Positions 1-6,557 of a stretch of 14,036 nt of DNA are shown piece by piece (position 1 is the first letter of the stretch; each line of letters starts with the position of its first letter). The stretch is from positions 1-14,036 of the forward strand of contig JAPPHP010000391.1 of NCBI GenBank assembly GCA_028821035.1, written 5' to 3'. Made by a program: the position numbers and the translations under genes. This DNA is from Gammaproteobacteria bacterium. Its GTDB lineage: Bacteria > Pseudomonadota > Gammaproteobacteria > Pseudomonadales > Azotimanducaceae. The notes below the pieces were generated by a model, which worked only from the letters and a program-made list of their open reading frames with translations, was not told where the DNA came from and ran no database searches.

Positions 1-1
1 G

Positions 2-784
2 GGCGCCGGCTGCGATGCGCTGCCGGGCACGTCCGGCGCCGAGCGCACGCCCGAGATGGACGGCTTCTGTGCGCGGCGCGACGCGCTCGCGGCGCGGCTC
101 GACCTCCTGGCGGCGGCCGGACGCGGTGCTCCCGTCAGGGACGCGTTCCTGGTCGAGGCGCTGGAGGACACACGCCTCGAACTCGCCGCGGCGCACGGGG
201 TGAAGTCGCTCTACGTGCTGTCCGACATGATCCAGCACGCCGACTGGTACTCCCATCTCGACCTCTCGCCGGAGGAATGGGACTTCCAGCGCTTCGCCGA
301 CCTGCGCGAGGCCCAGGCGGCCCTGTTCGGTGCGCCCCCGCCTCCGGTCGCGGGACTTCACGGCACTCTTCTCTATATCCCCAGGCGGGGCGTCACCGAT
401 GCCGTGGACGCGCGTATGCAACACCGGGCGTTCTGGCAGGCGTACTTCCATGGCTCGGTGGCCTTCGAGGACCAGCCGGTGATGGCGGCCTATGCGGCGG
501 AGCCACTGATGGGACAGCTCACGGAACTCGAGGTGGCGACCCGGGAACAGGAGCGGCTCGCGCGCGAGCGGGAGCGCTCGGAGCGGCTCCGCGAGCAGTT
601 GGAGCGCGAGAACGCGGCCCTTGCCGAAGCCCGCGCGCGCGCCGCCGCCGAGCGGCGCGAACTCGAGGCCCAGCAGGCGCGTTGGGAGGCCGACCGCGCG
701 GAGGAACAGCGTCGGATGGAGGCGGAACGCGCCGAAGTGGAGCGCTTGAGGGCCGAGCTGGAGGCGCGCCGCGACGTGGAGTGA
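2..784 (+). CDS. Hypothetical protein with C-terminal coiled coil, 5'-truncated
   Basis: The reading frame is open to the left edge, so the N-terminus is probably missing; the first in-window ATG is at 56. I do not recognise the family with certainty. From that ATG, residues about 45-150 look globular. The segment SLYVLSDMIQHADWYSH followed by a hydrophobic strand (LLYIPRRG) and FWQAYFHGS resembles the C-terminal half of a von Willebrand A-like fold (strand, SDM, later W..YF), but this is only a resemblance. Residues about 160-242 are almost pure E/R/A/L/Q with heptad spacing, a long charged coiled coil ending at the stop. It is convergent with the rhodanese gene, 4 bp away. The upstream neighbours that would explain its job are outside the window. 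Codon use matches the surroundings, so I see no sign of recent transfer. Confidence 0.75.
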   Translation, partial: GAGCDALPGTSGAERTPEMDGFCARRDALAARLDLLAAAGRGAPVRDAFLVEALEDTRLELAAAHGVKSLYVLSDMIQHADWYSHLDLSPEEWDFQRFADLREAQAALFGAPPPPVAGLHGTLLYIPRRGVTDAVDARMQHRAFWQAYFHGSVAFEDQPVMAAYAAEPLMGQLTELEVATREQERLARERERSERLREQLERENAALAEARARAAAERRELEAQQARWEADRAEEQRRMEAERAEVERLRAELEARRDVE

Positions 785-788
785 CGGG

Positions 789-1193
789 TTATGGGTCGTC
801 GCCGTCCGCGAAAGCGAAGCCCTCGGCCGCCCACCCGACGACGCCGCCGATCATCTCCTTGACCGGCCGACCGAGGCGCGCGAGGCGTACGGCGGCCTTG
901 TTCGCGCCGTTGCAGTGCGGTCCCGCGCAGTAGACGACGAAGAGCGTGTCCGCCGGCCAGGCCGCCATCCGCTCGGTCTCGATCTCGGCGTGGGGTAGCG
1001 AGATCGCACCCGGTACGTGCGCGTCGGCGTAGGCCTCGCGGCCACGGACGTCGAGCACGACGAAATCGGAGGCGCCGTGCGACAGGGCGTCGTGGACGTC
1101 CCAGCAGTCCGTCTCGAAGGCGAGGCGTTGCGTGAAGTGCGCCGCCGCCTCGCCGGGGGGTGCGGCAGCGACCGCTGTTACGTTGTTGGGCAT
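789..1193 (-). CDS. Rhodanese-like domain protein
   Basis: This is a 134-aa single-domain rhodanese, the usual size for stand-alone versions. It is predicted to carry sulfur as a persulfide on an active-site cysteine or to act as a small thiosulfate/thiol sulfurtransferase in the cytoplasm; no signal peptide is visible. The first half holds FVVLDVRGREAYADAHVPGA (43-62), the typical rhodanese strand plus the CH2A-like segment. The active-site loop is YCAGPHCNGA, with Cys89 the likely catalytic residue and a second Cys94 in the loop. The C-terminal VKEMIGGVVGWAAEGF (111-126) is the usual end motif. ATG 1193 is preceded by a good ribosome site, GGAGAA, at 1201-1206 (minus strand, 7 nt spacer). 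It lies 33 bp after the hydrolase stop on the same strand, so it is probably the last gene of that operon. The physiological sulfur donor cannot be told. Confidence 0.9.
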   Translation of the reverse strand: MPNNVTAVAAAPPGEAAAHFTQRLAFETDCWDVHDALSHGASDFVVLDVRGREAYADAHVPGAISLPHAEIETERMAAWPADTLFVVYCAGPHCNGANKAAVRLARLGRPVKEMIGGVVGWAAEGFAFADGDDP

Positions 1194-1226
1194 GGTGTCA
1201 TTCTCCGTCTCTGTTCCGGGCCCGCC

Positions 1227-3134
1227 TCACCGTGGTTCGCGCCAGACCCGGTCGGCCAACTCCCGCAGGGCGGGCGAATCTGCGGTGCGCAGCCGCCGGG
1301 AGAGCGCTCGCAACTCGGCCGGCGACTTCTCCGCCCGAAAAGCGGCCAGTCCGGACACGTCGTCGAGGGCGATGCCCGCGCGGCGTTCGGCCAGATCCCG
1401 CCAGGGTGCTGCCGGGTCCAGGCGACGCGCGACGATGCGGTCGTAGCCGGTACGGGCGGCCTCGCTGTCGCGGAGGTCCCGCAACACCCGGTCGAACACC
1501 TCGAATGCGCAGATCGTGTGGACCACGCCCGCCATGTCGACGAGGTCGCCGAGTTCCTCGAAGGTGCGGGAACTGCACGCCTCGAGGTTCGCGGTCACGT
1601 CGAAACCGGGGAAGAGCGCCTCGGCCAGGTCCGCCGTGTTCCGTTGCGGGAGCAGGCGGTCGAAGGGCGAATGGTACAGGAGGATGCGCGCGTCGGTGTC
1701 GGGTAGCGTCGCCGCGAGATCCGCGATGTTGGAGAACGAGTTGAGCTGCAGCATCGTCTTGAGGGCGTCGAAGCGCTCGTCGCCGTCCAGCATGCCCGTG
1801 ACGAAAGCCTCGGAGAGGCGCTCCCCGTCGAGCGCATCGTCGGGGGTGAGCCCGACGTCCGTGTACCGGAGCAGCGCCGGCAGGATCCGGCCGACGGCGT
1901 AGGGCAGCATGACGCCGGGGTCGACCTCCCGGCACCAGGGGTTGCCGTCGCAGCGGTCGGCGACGTGCTCGAGGACCCCGCGGAAGGACCGGTAGAGGTC
2001 GTGCGGTCCGCCGCCTGCGTAGACTTCGCGGACGGCGATGTCATCCGCCAGGGACGCGCCGGCCAGCCACAGGGCGACGGCGCTGTGTCCTCCCTGGGAG
2101 TAACCGACGAGCGCGGCCTCCACCGGGTCCGGCGCATCGTGGAAGGCCGCGTACCGCGCGTCGTCCAATACGGCGCGCACCATGTCCAGGCCGTTGGCGG
2201 CGACGCGGTTCGCCATCAGGTAGGTTTCCGGCTCGTCCGCTCCGTCCCCGTGGCCGCGTCCCCAGTTGTCGGGCGCCACGACCAGGTAGCCGCGGCCGGC
2301 GAGCAGGTTGGCCAGGACGACCGTGCCGTCGTTCGGCCTCAGGCGGCTGGGCGTCGAGCCGGTGGCGTGCGCCAGCACCACGATGCGGTCTGGCCGCACG
2401 TAATCCGACGCGCCGCGGACATCGGGCTCTGCCACCAGCCCGCTCAGGGTAGCCGCGGCGCCCGAGGGGCTGCGCGACGCGTAGGACACGGCCGCGGACC
2501 GCGTGCCCCATGCCGCCCGGCCGCCGAGCTCCGTCCACGTCCGCTCGGCGATCTCGGCGACGAGCAGCGCGACGAGCGTCCCGACGATCGGCGTGTCGAC
2601 CTCCTGCAGGACCGCTTCGCGCACGTACTGGTCGAACAGCCGGTCCACGGAGCGCCGCGAGAACGCCGCCGCGGCGCGCACCTCGACACCCGTCGGCGCG
2701 GGGTCCGCGGCCGACGAGAACTCGAGCACGGCCCGATGCCGCGACCCGTCCGCGGCCGTGGCGTCCACCTGGATCTCGTGATCCGCGCCCGGTTCGAGCG
2801 TGCAGGCGAGCCGGTGGTGGACGACCTGGCGGCCGTCGTCCGAACCGCCGAGGTCGAAGAGCCCCCGGCGCAAGGCGATCCCCGTCGGCTCGCAGGTGCC
2901 CGAATACTCGAAACGCCAGTCCGCGTCAGCGACGTGGACGGCGTGCAGGCTCGGGGTGGTGGGGTCCACGGTGACGCCCGGCGCCGGCATGCTGTCCGCC
3001 AGGGGGATGGGGGTCGGTGGCGGAGGTGCCGTGGGGCCCGGAGACCCGGAGCCGCCGCCTCCTCCCCCTCCGCATGCGGAAACGAGGACCGCGGCCCACA
3101 GGGCGAGGGGACGGTAGCGAAGCAGGTGCGGCAA
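1227..3134 (-). CDS. Secreted alpha/beta-hydrolase lipoprotein
   Basis: This 635-aa protein begins with a lipoprotein signal peptide, lipobox LVSAC with Cys21, then a glycine run and a Pro/Ser/Thr linker (22-45). It should be anchored to an envelope membrane and act outside the cytoplasm. Residues 60-145 form a separate N-terminal domain with a possible C81-C111 disulfide. The alpha/beta-hydrolase domain starts near 245. LAHATGST (254-261) fits the oxyanion-hole strand. GYSQGG (344-349) is the nucleophile elbow with Ser346. Asp492 in HSPFDRLLP and His539 in GVVHTICAF are the likely acid and base. Paired Cys at 395/401 and 520/542 suit an exported protein. The predicted start is TTG, with GGGAGA only about 1 nt upstream, so the exact start is uncertain. 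The substrate is unknown; lipase, esterase or peptidase-like acyl hydrolase are all possible. It lies 99 bp downstream of the LuxR-type regulator on the same strand. Confidence 0.88.
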   Translation of the reverse strand: MPHLLRYRPLALWAAVLVSACGGGGGGGSGSPGPTAPPPPTPIPLADSMPAPGVTVDPTTPSLHAVHVADADWRFEYSGTCEPTGIALRRGLFDLGGSDDGRQVVHHRLACTLEPGADHEIQVDATAADGSRHRAVLEFSSAADPAPTGVEVRAAAAFSRRSVDRLFDQYVREAVLQEVDTPIVGTLVALLVAEIAERTWTELGGRAAWGTRSAAVSYASRSPSGAAATLSGLVAEPDVRGASDYVRPDRIVVLAHATGSTPSRLRPNDGTVVLANLLAGRGYLVVAPDNWGRGHGDGADEPETYLMANRVAANGLDMVRAVLDDARYAAFHDAPDPVEAALVGYSQGGHSAVALWLAGASLADDIAVREVYAGGGPHDLYRSFRGVLEHVADRCDGNPWCREVDPGVMLPYAVGRILPALLRYTDVGLTPDDALDGERLSEAFVTGMLDGDERFDALKTMLQLNSFSNIADLAATLPDTDARILLYHSPFDRLLPQRNTADLAEALFPGFDVTANLEACSSRTFEELGDLVDMAGVVHTICAFEVFDRVLRDLRDSEAARTGYDRIVARRLDPAAPWRDLAERRAGIALDDVSGLAAFRAEKSPAELRALSRRLRTADSPALRELADRVWREPR

Positions 3135-3233
3135 TCTCCCGATGGCTGGGGTGGGCCGGTGGGTGTTGTCGAAGCGTTGATTCTACTTTCAATCCGGGCG
3201 GACGGGCGTCCGGGCTTCCCGCCGCGATGGCGT

Positions 3234-4403
3234 TCAGGACTCGGGAGTGTCCCCGGTGCCGGCGGCGCCGCCTTGGACCCCCGCCAGGGATCGCACGAGC
3301 CGGACGAGGTCCGCCTGGCGGGTGAGCCCGTGCTTGGTGAACATGTGCTTGACGTGGGAGCGCACCGTGCTCTCCCGGCGCCCCGTCGCCGCGGCGATCT
3401 CGCGCACGGTCATGCCGCGGGCCAGGAGTACCGCCGCCTGGCTTTCCGCACGCGTGAAACGCAGGGTCTCGGCGACGATGGCGACGTCCAGGTCGGTCGG
3501 TTGCGCGGCATCGGGCACGAGCACCAGCGCGGCCACCGGCCACGCCCCGGGGTCCGCCTCCCCGCCGCCCACCGGGATTACGTGGAGTACCAGGGGCGAG
3601 CCGGAGGGACGCCTCGCGGCCATCGTACCGCCCGCGCCGCGAATCCCGAACGGCGGCAAGGCGCGGGCCAGCAGATCCTGCAGTTCGGCGTTGGCCGTCG
3701 GCGGTTGGGCGGACAGGCAGCCACCCGTGTCGAACAGCACATCGCCGGCGCGCAGGAGGGTCCGCGCCCGGTCGTTCGCCGCCACGATGCGCGCCCGGCG
3801 GTCGAGCTGGATGACGCCCAGGCCGGCGGCCTCGAGGAGGCCCTCCAGCGTCCTGCCGAGAGTGCCGGCCCTGCCTAGCGCCACCTGCACCCGGACGGTC
3901 TGGCGGATGTGCGGCAGGAGACGGCGGATCAGGTCGAGCTGTGCGGACGACCAGCCGTCATCGTGGATGGGGTCGTGCACCATCCACATGATGCGCGACC
4001 CGCGGGGCCCGTCCAGGCGCACGTTCACCGCGTTTGCGCAGTGGACCTGGCGGAACGCGTGTTGCACCGGCGAAGTCTTCAACTCCCGTTCGGTGAGGAC
4101 CTCGGTGTTGTGGATTAGCTGGCCGTCGGGCGCATGACGCAGACGGGGAACCCGCTCGTCCAGGGGATAGTAGGTGCCGTGGTAAAGGCGCTCCAGATCC
4201 AGGCGCCGCTCGCCGTGGGTGCAGGTCCAGTAGAAGGCGATCCGGGCGTCCTCGTTGGAATCCCCGTCGCCGAAAATCAGGCTTTGGCCGTGCACGCCGA
4301 GGGCATCGTCGACGACCGCCGAGAAGCCGGGCCAGCGCGCGGGGTCGAGTGCCGCCTCGTGGAGCGCCGCGAGGATACGCGCGAAGGTCGCCTCGTCCTT
4401 CAT
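3234..4403 (-). CDS. LuxR-type HTH regulator with PAS-like sensor region
   Basis: This is a 389-aa transcription factor. The C-terminal GerE/LuxR helix-turn-helix spans about 314-372: LRFTRAESQAAVLLARGMTV, then REIAAATGRRESTVRSHVKH. It has the hallmark T.RE at the start and STVRSHV in the recognition helix. Residues 1-175 are an uncharacterised sensor-like region of the kind found at the front of roughly 380-aa stand-alone LuxR regulators (ALHEAALDPARWP near the N-terminus). Residues about 190-300 look like a PAS-type fold (GLGVIQLDRRARIVAANDRA). There is no receiver domain, so control by a small ligand is more likely than phosphorylation. It is divergent from the squalene-synthase-family gene and leads a minus-strand group with the hydrolase and rhodanese. 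Three palindromes in the shared promoter region are its probable operators. The ligand is unknown; an isoprenoid or lipid is a guess from context. Confidence 0.9.
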   Translation of the reverse strand: MKDEATFARILAALHEAALDPARWPGFSAVVDDALGVHGQSLIFGDGDSNEDARIAFYWTCTHGERRLDLERLYHGTYYPLDERVPRLRHAPDGQLIHNTEVLTERELKTSPVQHAFRQVHCANAVNVRLDGPRGSRIMWMVHDPIHDDGWSSAQLDLIRRLLPHIRQTVRVQVALGRAGTLGRTLEGLLEAAGLGVIQLDRRARIVAANDRARTLLRAGDVLFDTGGCLSAQPPTANAELQDLLARALPPFGIRGAGGTMAARRPSGSPLVLHVIPVGGGEADPGAWPVAALVLVPDAAQPTDLDVAIVAETLRFTRAESQAAVLLARGMTVREIAAATGRRESTVRSHVKHMFTKHGLTRQADLVRLVRSLAGVQGGAAGTGDTPES

Positions 4404-4436
4404 TGTCTCGCGTCGGCGTGTGGGCGTACTGCTGCC

Positions 4437-4452
4437 TCACCCATGTTGGGGA
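4437..4452. promoter_or_regulatory. Operator-like palindrome, box 1 (imperfect)
   Basis: The 16-bp site reads TCACCCA-TG-TTGGGGA. The right half is identical to boxes 2 and 3; the left half matches box 2 at five of seven positions. It is 34 bp upstream of the regulator ATG (4403), so occupancy could influence regulator transcription. Its centre at 4444.5 is 43 bp from the centre of box 2, about four helical turns. Confidence 0.5.
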
Positions 4453-4479
4453 GCATAGGCGCGGTCGGCGCCAAGCGCG

Positions 4480-4495
4480 TCCCCAACTTTGGGGA
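4480..4495. promoter_or_regulatory. Operator-like palindrome, box 2 (perfect)
   Basis: TCCCCAA-CT-TTGGGGA is a perfect 7+2+7 inverted repeat. It is nested inside a second, offset inverted repeat: GCGCGT at 4475-4480 and ACGCGC at 4500-4505. It is centred at 4487.5, in the middle of the divergent regulator/prenyl-synthase intergenic region. The length and symmetry suit a dimeric helix-turn-helix protein such as the adjacent LuxR-type regulator. Confidence 0.65.
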
Positions 4496-4553
4496 TGAAA
4501 CGCGCCAGGCCTCCCCGTCCTCCCGAAGCGACCGGGAGCTCAAGCCACAAGTG

Positions 4554-4569
4554 ACCCCAAGGTTGGGGA
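4554..4569. promoter_or_regulatory. Operator-like palindrome, box 3
   Basis: ACCCCAA-GG-TTGGGGA has 6-bp perfect arms around a 2-bp centre, with the seventh position mismatched. It is centred at 4561.5, 74 bp (about seven helical turns) from box 2. A TATAGT at 4592-4597 would place a start near 4604, putting this box at about -42.5. That is the classic position for LuxR-type activators contacting RNA polymerase over the -35 region. Confidence 0.65.
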
Positions 4570-4591
4570 CGCGAAAACACGTACCCGCCCC

Positions 4592-4597
4592 TATAGT
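4592..4597 (+). promoter_or_regulatory. Putative -10 element of the prenyl-synthase operon
   Basis: TATAGT agrees with the sigma-70 -10 consensus at five of six positions in an otherwise G/C-rich stretch. No good -35 hexamer is found 16-18 bp upstream; that place is taken by the end of box 3. This is what an activator-dependent promoter looks like. The start of transcription is inferred near 4604, about 40 nt before the GTG start codon. Confidence 0.4.
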
Positions 4598-4624
4598 CCG
4601 GCGCTTCGCGGCGCACCGAGCGCA

Positions 4625-4642
4625 ATGTCGGAAGACGGGTAG
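4625..4642 (+). other. Possible five-codon leader ORF
   Basis: ATG TCG GAA GAC GGG TAG is a minimal open frame whose stop lies 4 nt before the proposed GTG start at 4647, in a different frame. It could couple translation or be chance. The same stretch supplies the only ribosome-site-like sequence (GGAAG, 4630-4634) for the downstream gene. Confidence 0.2.
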
Positions 4643-4646
4643 TAGT

Positions 4647-5705
4647 GTGACTTCTGACGATCCGCAAGAGCCGGCGAGGAATGCGGCCGGCGCGGCAGGG
4701 ATCGATGCATCGAGCGCCGCATACGACGACGCGTTGGCATTGCAGGAACGGTTGCTGGCCGGCGTCTCCGAGACCTTCGCACGGACGATACCGGAACTGC
4801 CGCAACCGTTGCGGGCAGCCATGACCAACTTCTACATGCTGCTCAAGGTTGCGGACGTCGTTGAAGACTCGCCGGTACTGGAGCCGGAGCGGAAGCGGCG
4901 GCTCCTTGGCCAATACGTCGAAGTGGTGGACGGTCATGCGCGTCCCGAGGCTTTCACCCATGCGCTGCTCCCCGCGATTTCGGAGGGAGCGACCGTCGCG
5001 GAACTGGACCTGGTGGCAAACACCGGAACACTGCTGGCGATCACGAACGGTCTCGGGGACACCTCTCGTGACGCGATCAAGCGGTGCGCCCGGGTCACGT
5101 CGGGGGCGATGGCGGAATTCTGCGATACCGGACCGAGCGGACTCGCGAGCATGGGCGAGCTGGACCGGTACTGCTACCTGACGTCCGGCGTGGCCGGGGA
5201 GACGATTACCGACCTGCTGTGCGACTACTCCATCGCGATCGCCAGGCGACGGGAGCCCATGTACGATCTGTCGCGGGACTTCGGGCGCGCGGTCCAGCTC
5301 GTGAACATCCTGCGGGACCGGTGGGAGGACCGGGAACGCGGCGTCTGCTGGCTCCCGAGGGACGTGTTCGGTGGCGGTCCCGACCCTCTGTCGGACGTGT
5401 CCGCGCGCGAGTTCCAGGAAGCGGTTCTGGGTCTGACCCGACTTGCGCGACGCTACCTGGCGGCTGCGCTGGACTTCACCCTGATGATTCCCCGACACGA
5501 GACGGGGGTCCGCCGGTTCCTCCTGTGGTCCCTCGGAGCGATGCTCGTCGTCGCGAGACGGATTGCGGCCAACCCGGGGTTCAGGAGCGTGGACGAGGTG
5601 AGCGTCCATCGAGACATCCGGGCGGTCGTTGCCGCGAGCAGCCTCGCCGTGCGATCGGACCGGGCGCTCCGGTGGATGTTCGACGTCGCCGTGCGATCGC
5701 TGTGA
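4647..5705 (+). CDS. Squalene/phytoene synthase family protein
   Basis: This is a 352-aa enzyme of the head-to-head trans-isoprenyl diphosphate synthase family, which condenses two prenyl diphosphates (for example two FPP to presqualene diphosphate or squalene, or two GGPP to phytoene). Both Mg-binding aspartate motifs are intact: DVVED at 70-74 and DRWED at 224-228 within NILRDRWEDRERG. FARTIPELPQPLRAAM (44-59) and YCYLTSGVAGE (175-185) match conserved positions of the family. Length is normal. The longer open frame upstream to 4134 is a high-GC shadow running through the promoter. GTG 4647 is the most likely start, with a weak GGAAG 12 nt upstream. It forms an operon with the histidine phosphatase 25 bp downstream and is divergent from the LuxR-type regulator. 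The divergent sequence suggests a squalene-synthase-like rather than carotenoid crtB type, but the substrate is not certain. Confidence 0.88.
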   Translation: MTSDDPQEPARNAAGAAGIDASSAAYDDALALQERLLAGVSETFARTIPELPQPLRAAMTNFYMLLKVADVVEDSPVLEPERKRRLLGQYVEVVDGHARPEAFTHALLPAISEGATVAELDLVANTGTLLAITNGLGDTSRDAIKRCARVTSGAMAEFCDTGPSGLASMGELDRYCYLTSGVAGETITDLLCDYSIAIARRREPMYDLSRDFGRAVQLVNILRDRWEDRERGVCWLPRDVFGGGPDPLSDVSAREFQEAVLGLTRLARRYLAAALDFTLMIPRHETGVRRFLLWSLGAMLVVARRIAANPGFRSVDEVSVHRDIRAVVAASSLAVRSDRALRWMFDVAVRSL

Positions 5706-5730
5706 GCGTGACAGGGGGAGTGTACGGACC

Positions 5731-6312
5731 GTGGAGTTGATACTCGTTCGCCACGGGTCTCAGGAGCCGGACGACGCTGCCAACGTCGATCCGGCGCTCT
5801 CCGAGACCGGGAGGCGCGAAGCCCGGCAGGTGGCCGACTACCTCGCCCGCGAAGCTGTGGATGCCATCTACACCAGCCCGTTGCGCCGCGCCGTCGAGAC
5901 GGCGGCTCCTCTCGCCAACGCCCTGGCGCTGGACGCGGTCGTGTGCGACGGCGTCGTCGAGTACCACCCCGACGCGGTGGACTACGCGGCGTTACGGCAC
6001 TTCAAGGCCGAGAACTACGCCGCCGCACAGGCCGCCCTGGCGAACTTCGGCAACCAGGCGGACCTCGAGCTGTTCCGCATGCGCGTCGTCGACGCCATGG
6101 AATCCATCGTCGCAGACCACCCCGACGGGCGCGTGGCCGTGTTCTGTCACGCCTCCGTGATCAACGCCTGGGCATGCTCGGTACTCCGCTTGCCATCGCG
6201 GCCGTTCGTCAACGTGGCCCACGGCAGCATCAGCCGTTTCCTGTGCGCCTCGGCCAGCGCCAGCTTCGTCTCCAGCCTCAACGAGACGCAGCATCTCGTG
6301 CCGGACCCATAG
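5731..6312 (+). CDS. Histidine phosphatase family protein
   Basis: This 193-aa protein of the phosphoglycerate-mutase-like histidine phosphatase superfamily hydrolyses a phosphate ester through a phosphohistidine intermediate. The catalytic RHG motif is at 7-9 (LILVRHG), with His8 the nucleophile. LSETGRREARQVADYL (23-38) is the typical following helix. TSPLRRAVETA (48-58) supplies the phosphate-pocket Arg, VVEYHP the usual Glu region, and VFCHAS the second histidine, His140. The start chosen is GTG 5731, which gives the short N-terminal strand normal for the family. An AGGGGGAG at 5712-5719 is the ribosome site, with a somewhat long 11-nt spacer. It is cytoplasmic with no signal peptide. Its position directly after a prenyl-diphosphate enzyme suggests a phosphorylated isoprenoid or pathway intermediate as substrate, but this family acts on many molecules. 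Confidence 0.9.
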   Translation: MELILVRHGSQEPDDAANVDPALSETGRREARQVADYLAREAVDAIYTSPLRRAVETAAPLANALALDAVVCDGVVEYHPDAVDYAALRHFKAENYAAAQAALANFGNQADLELFRMRVVDAMESIVADHPDGRVAVFCHASVINAWACSVLRLPSRPFVNVAHGSISRFLCASASASFVSSLNETQHLVPDP

Positions 6313-6332
6313 CGGACGTAACACGTTGATTT

Positions 6333-6422
6333 TGGCGGAGAGGCAGGGATTCGAACCCTGGGTGCCCAAAGGACACACCTGATTTCGAGTCAGGCCCGTT
6401 CGACCAACTCCGGCACCTCTCC
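6333..6422 (-). tRNA. tRNA-Ser(CGA)
   Basis: The minus strand folds as a class II tRNA. The acceptor stem GGAGAGG (6416-6422) pairs with CCTCTCC (6337-6343), followed by discriminator G and an encoded CCA (6333-6335). The anticodon stem CCTGA/TCAGG encloses loop CTCGAAA, giving anticodon CGA, which reads UCG. A long variable arm and a T arm with GGTTCGAATCC are present, as expected for serine. It is 90 nt with CCA. This is not the selenocysteine tRNA, which would have a UCA anticodon and a longer acceptor arm. Confidence 0.97.
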
Positions 6423-6432
6423 GGGAGCGGGC

Positions 6433-6462
6433 ATTGTGGTCGAGATCGGGCTGCGCGTCCAA
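6433..6462 (-). promoter_or_regulatory. Putative promoter of tRNA-Ser
   Basis: On the minus strand, TTGGAC (6457-6462) and CACAAT (6433-6438) are separated by 18 bp, and the -10 ends about 10 bp before the tRNA 5' end. The G/C-rich stretch between -10 and the tRNA is typical of stable-RNA promoters under stringent control. Both hexamers are imperfect. Confidence 0.4.
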
Positions 6463-6488
6463 CCGCCGCCGGACCGAGTACGAAGCAC

Positions 6489-6517
6489 ATGCCGTCACGT
6501 CCACGGCATCCTAGAAT
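6489..6517 (+). promoter_or_regulatory. Inverted repeat and -10-like box upstream of the AbiEii gene
   Basis: ATGCCGT (6489-6495) and ACGGCAT (6503-6509) form a perfect 7-bp inverted repeat with a 7-nt centre. It is followed at 6512-6517 by TAGAAT, which fits the -10 consensus at five of six positions. The repeat occupies the -35 to spacer region of this putative promoter, a common place for an autoregulatory operator. No clear -35 is seen. Confidence 0.4.
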
Positions 6518-6557
6518 TCACCAGATCGAGCCGCGTGCCGGAGACGAGTCACAGCCC

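Noticed and set aside
1965..3878. 637-aa plus-strand open frame antisense to the hydrolase and regulator
   Set aside because: It spans two genes and an intergenic gap on the other strand, both with clear catalytic or DNA-binding motifs. Low-complexity shadow translation.
4134..4646. N-terminal extension of the squalene-synthase-family protein
   Set aside because: It runs through the start of the divergent regulator, three operator-like palindromes and the putative promoter; the extension has no domain.
6333..6422. tRNA-Ser as an integration site for a genomic island carrying the AbiEii module
   Set aside because: Integration normally uses the tRNA 3' end, which faces left toward the histidine phosphatase. 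The AbiEii module is on the 5' side. No integrase and no direct repeat of the tRNA end were seen.
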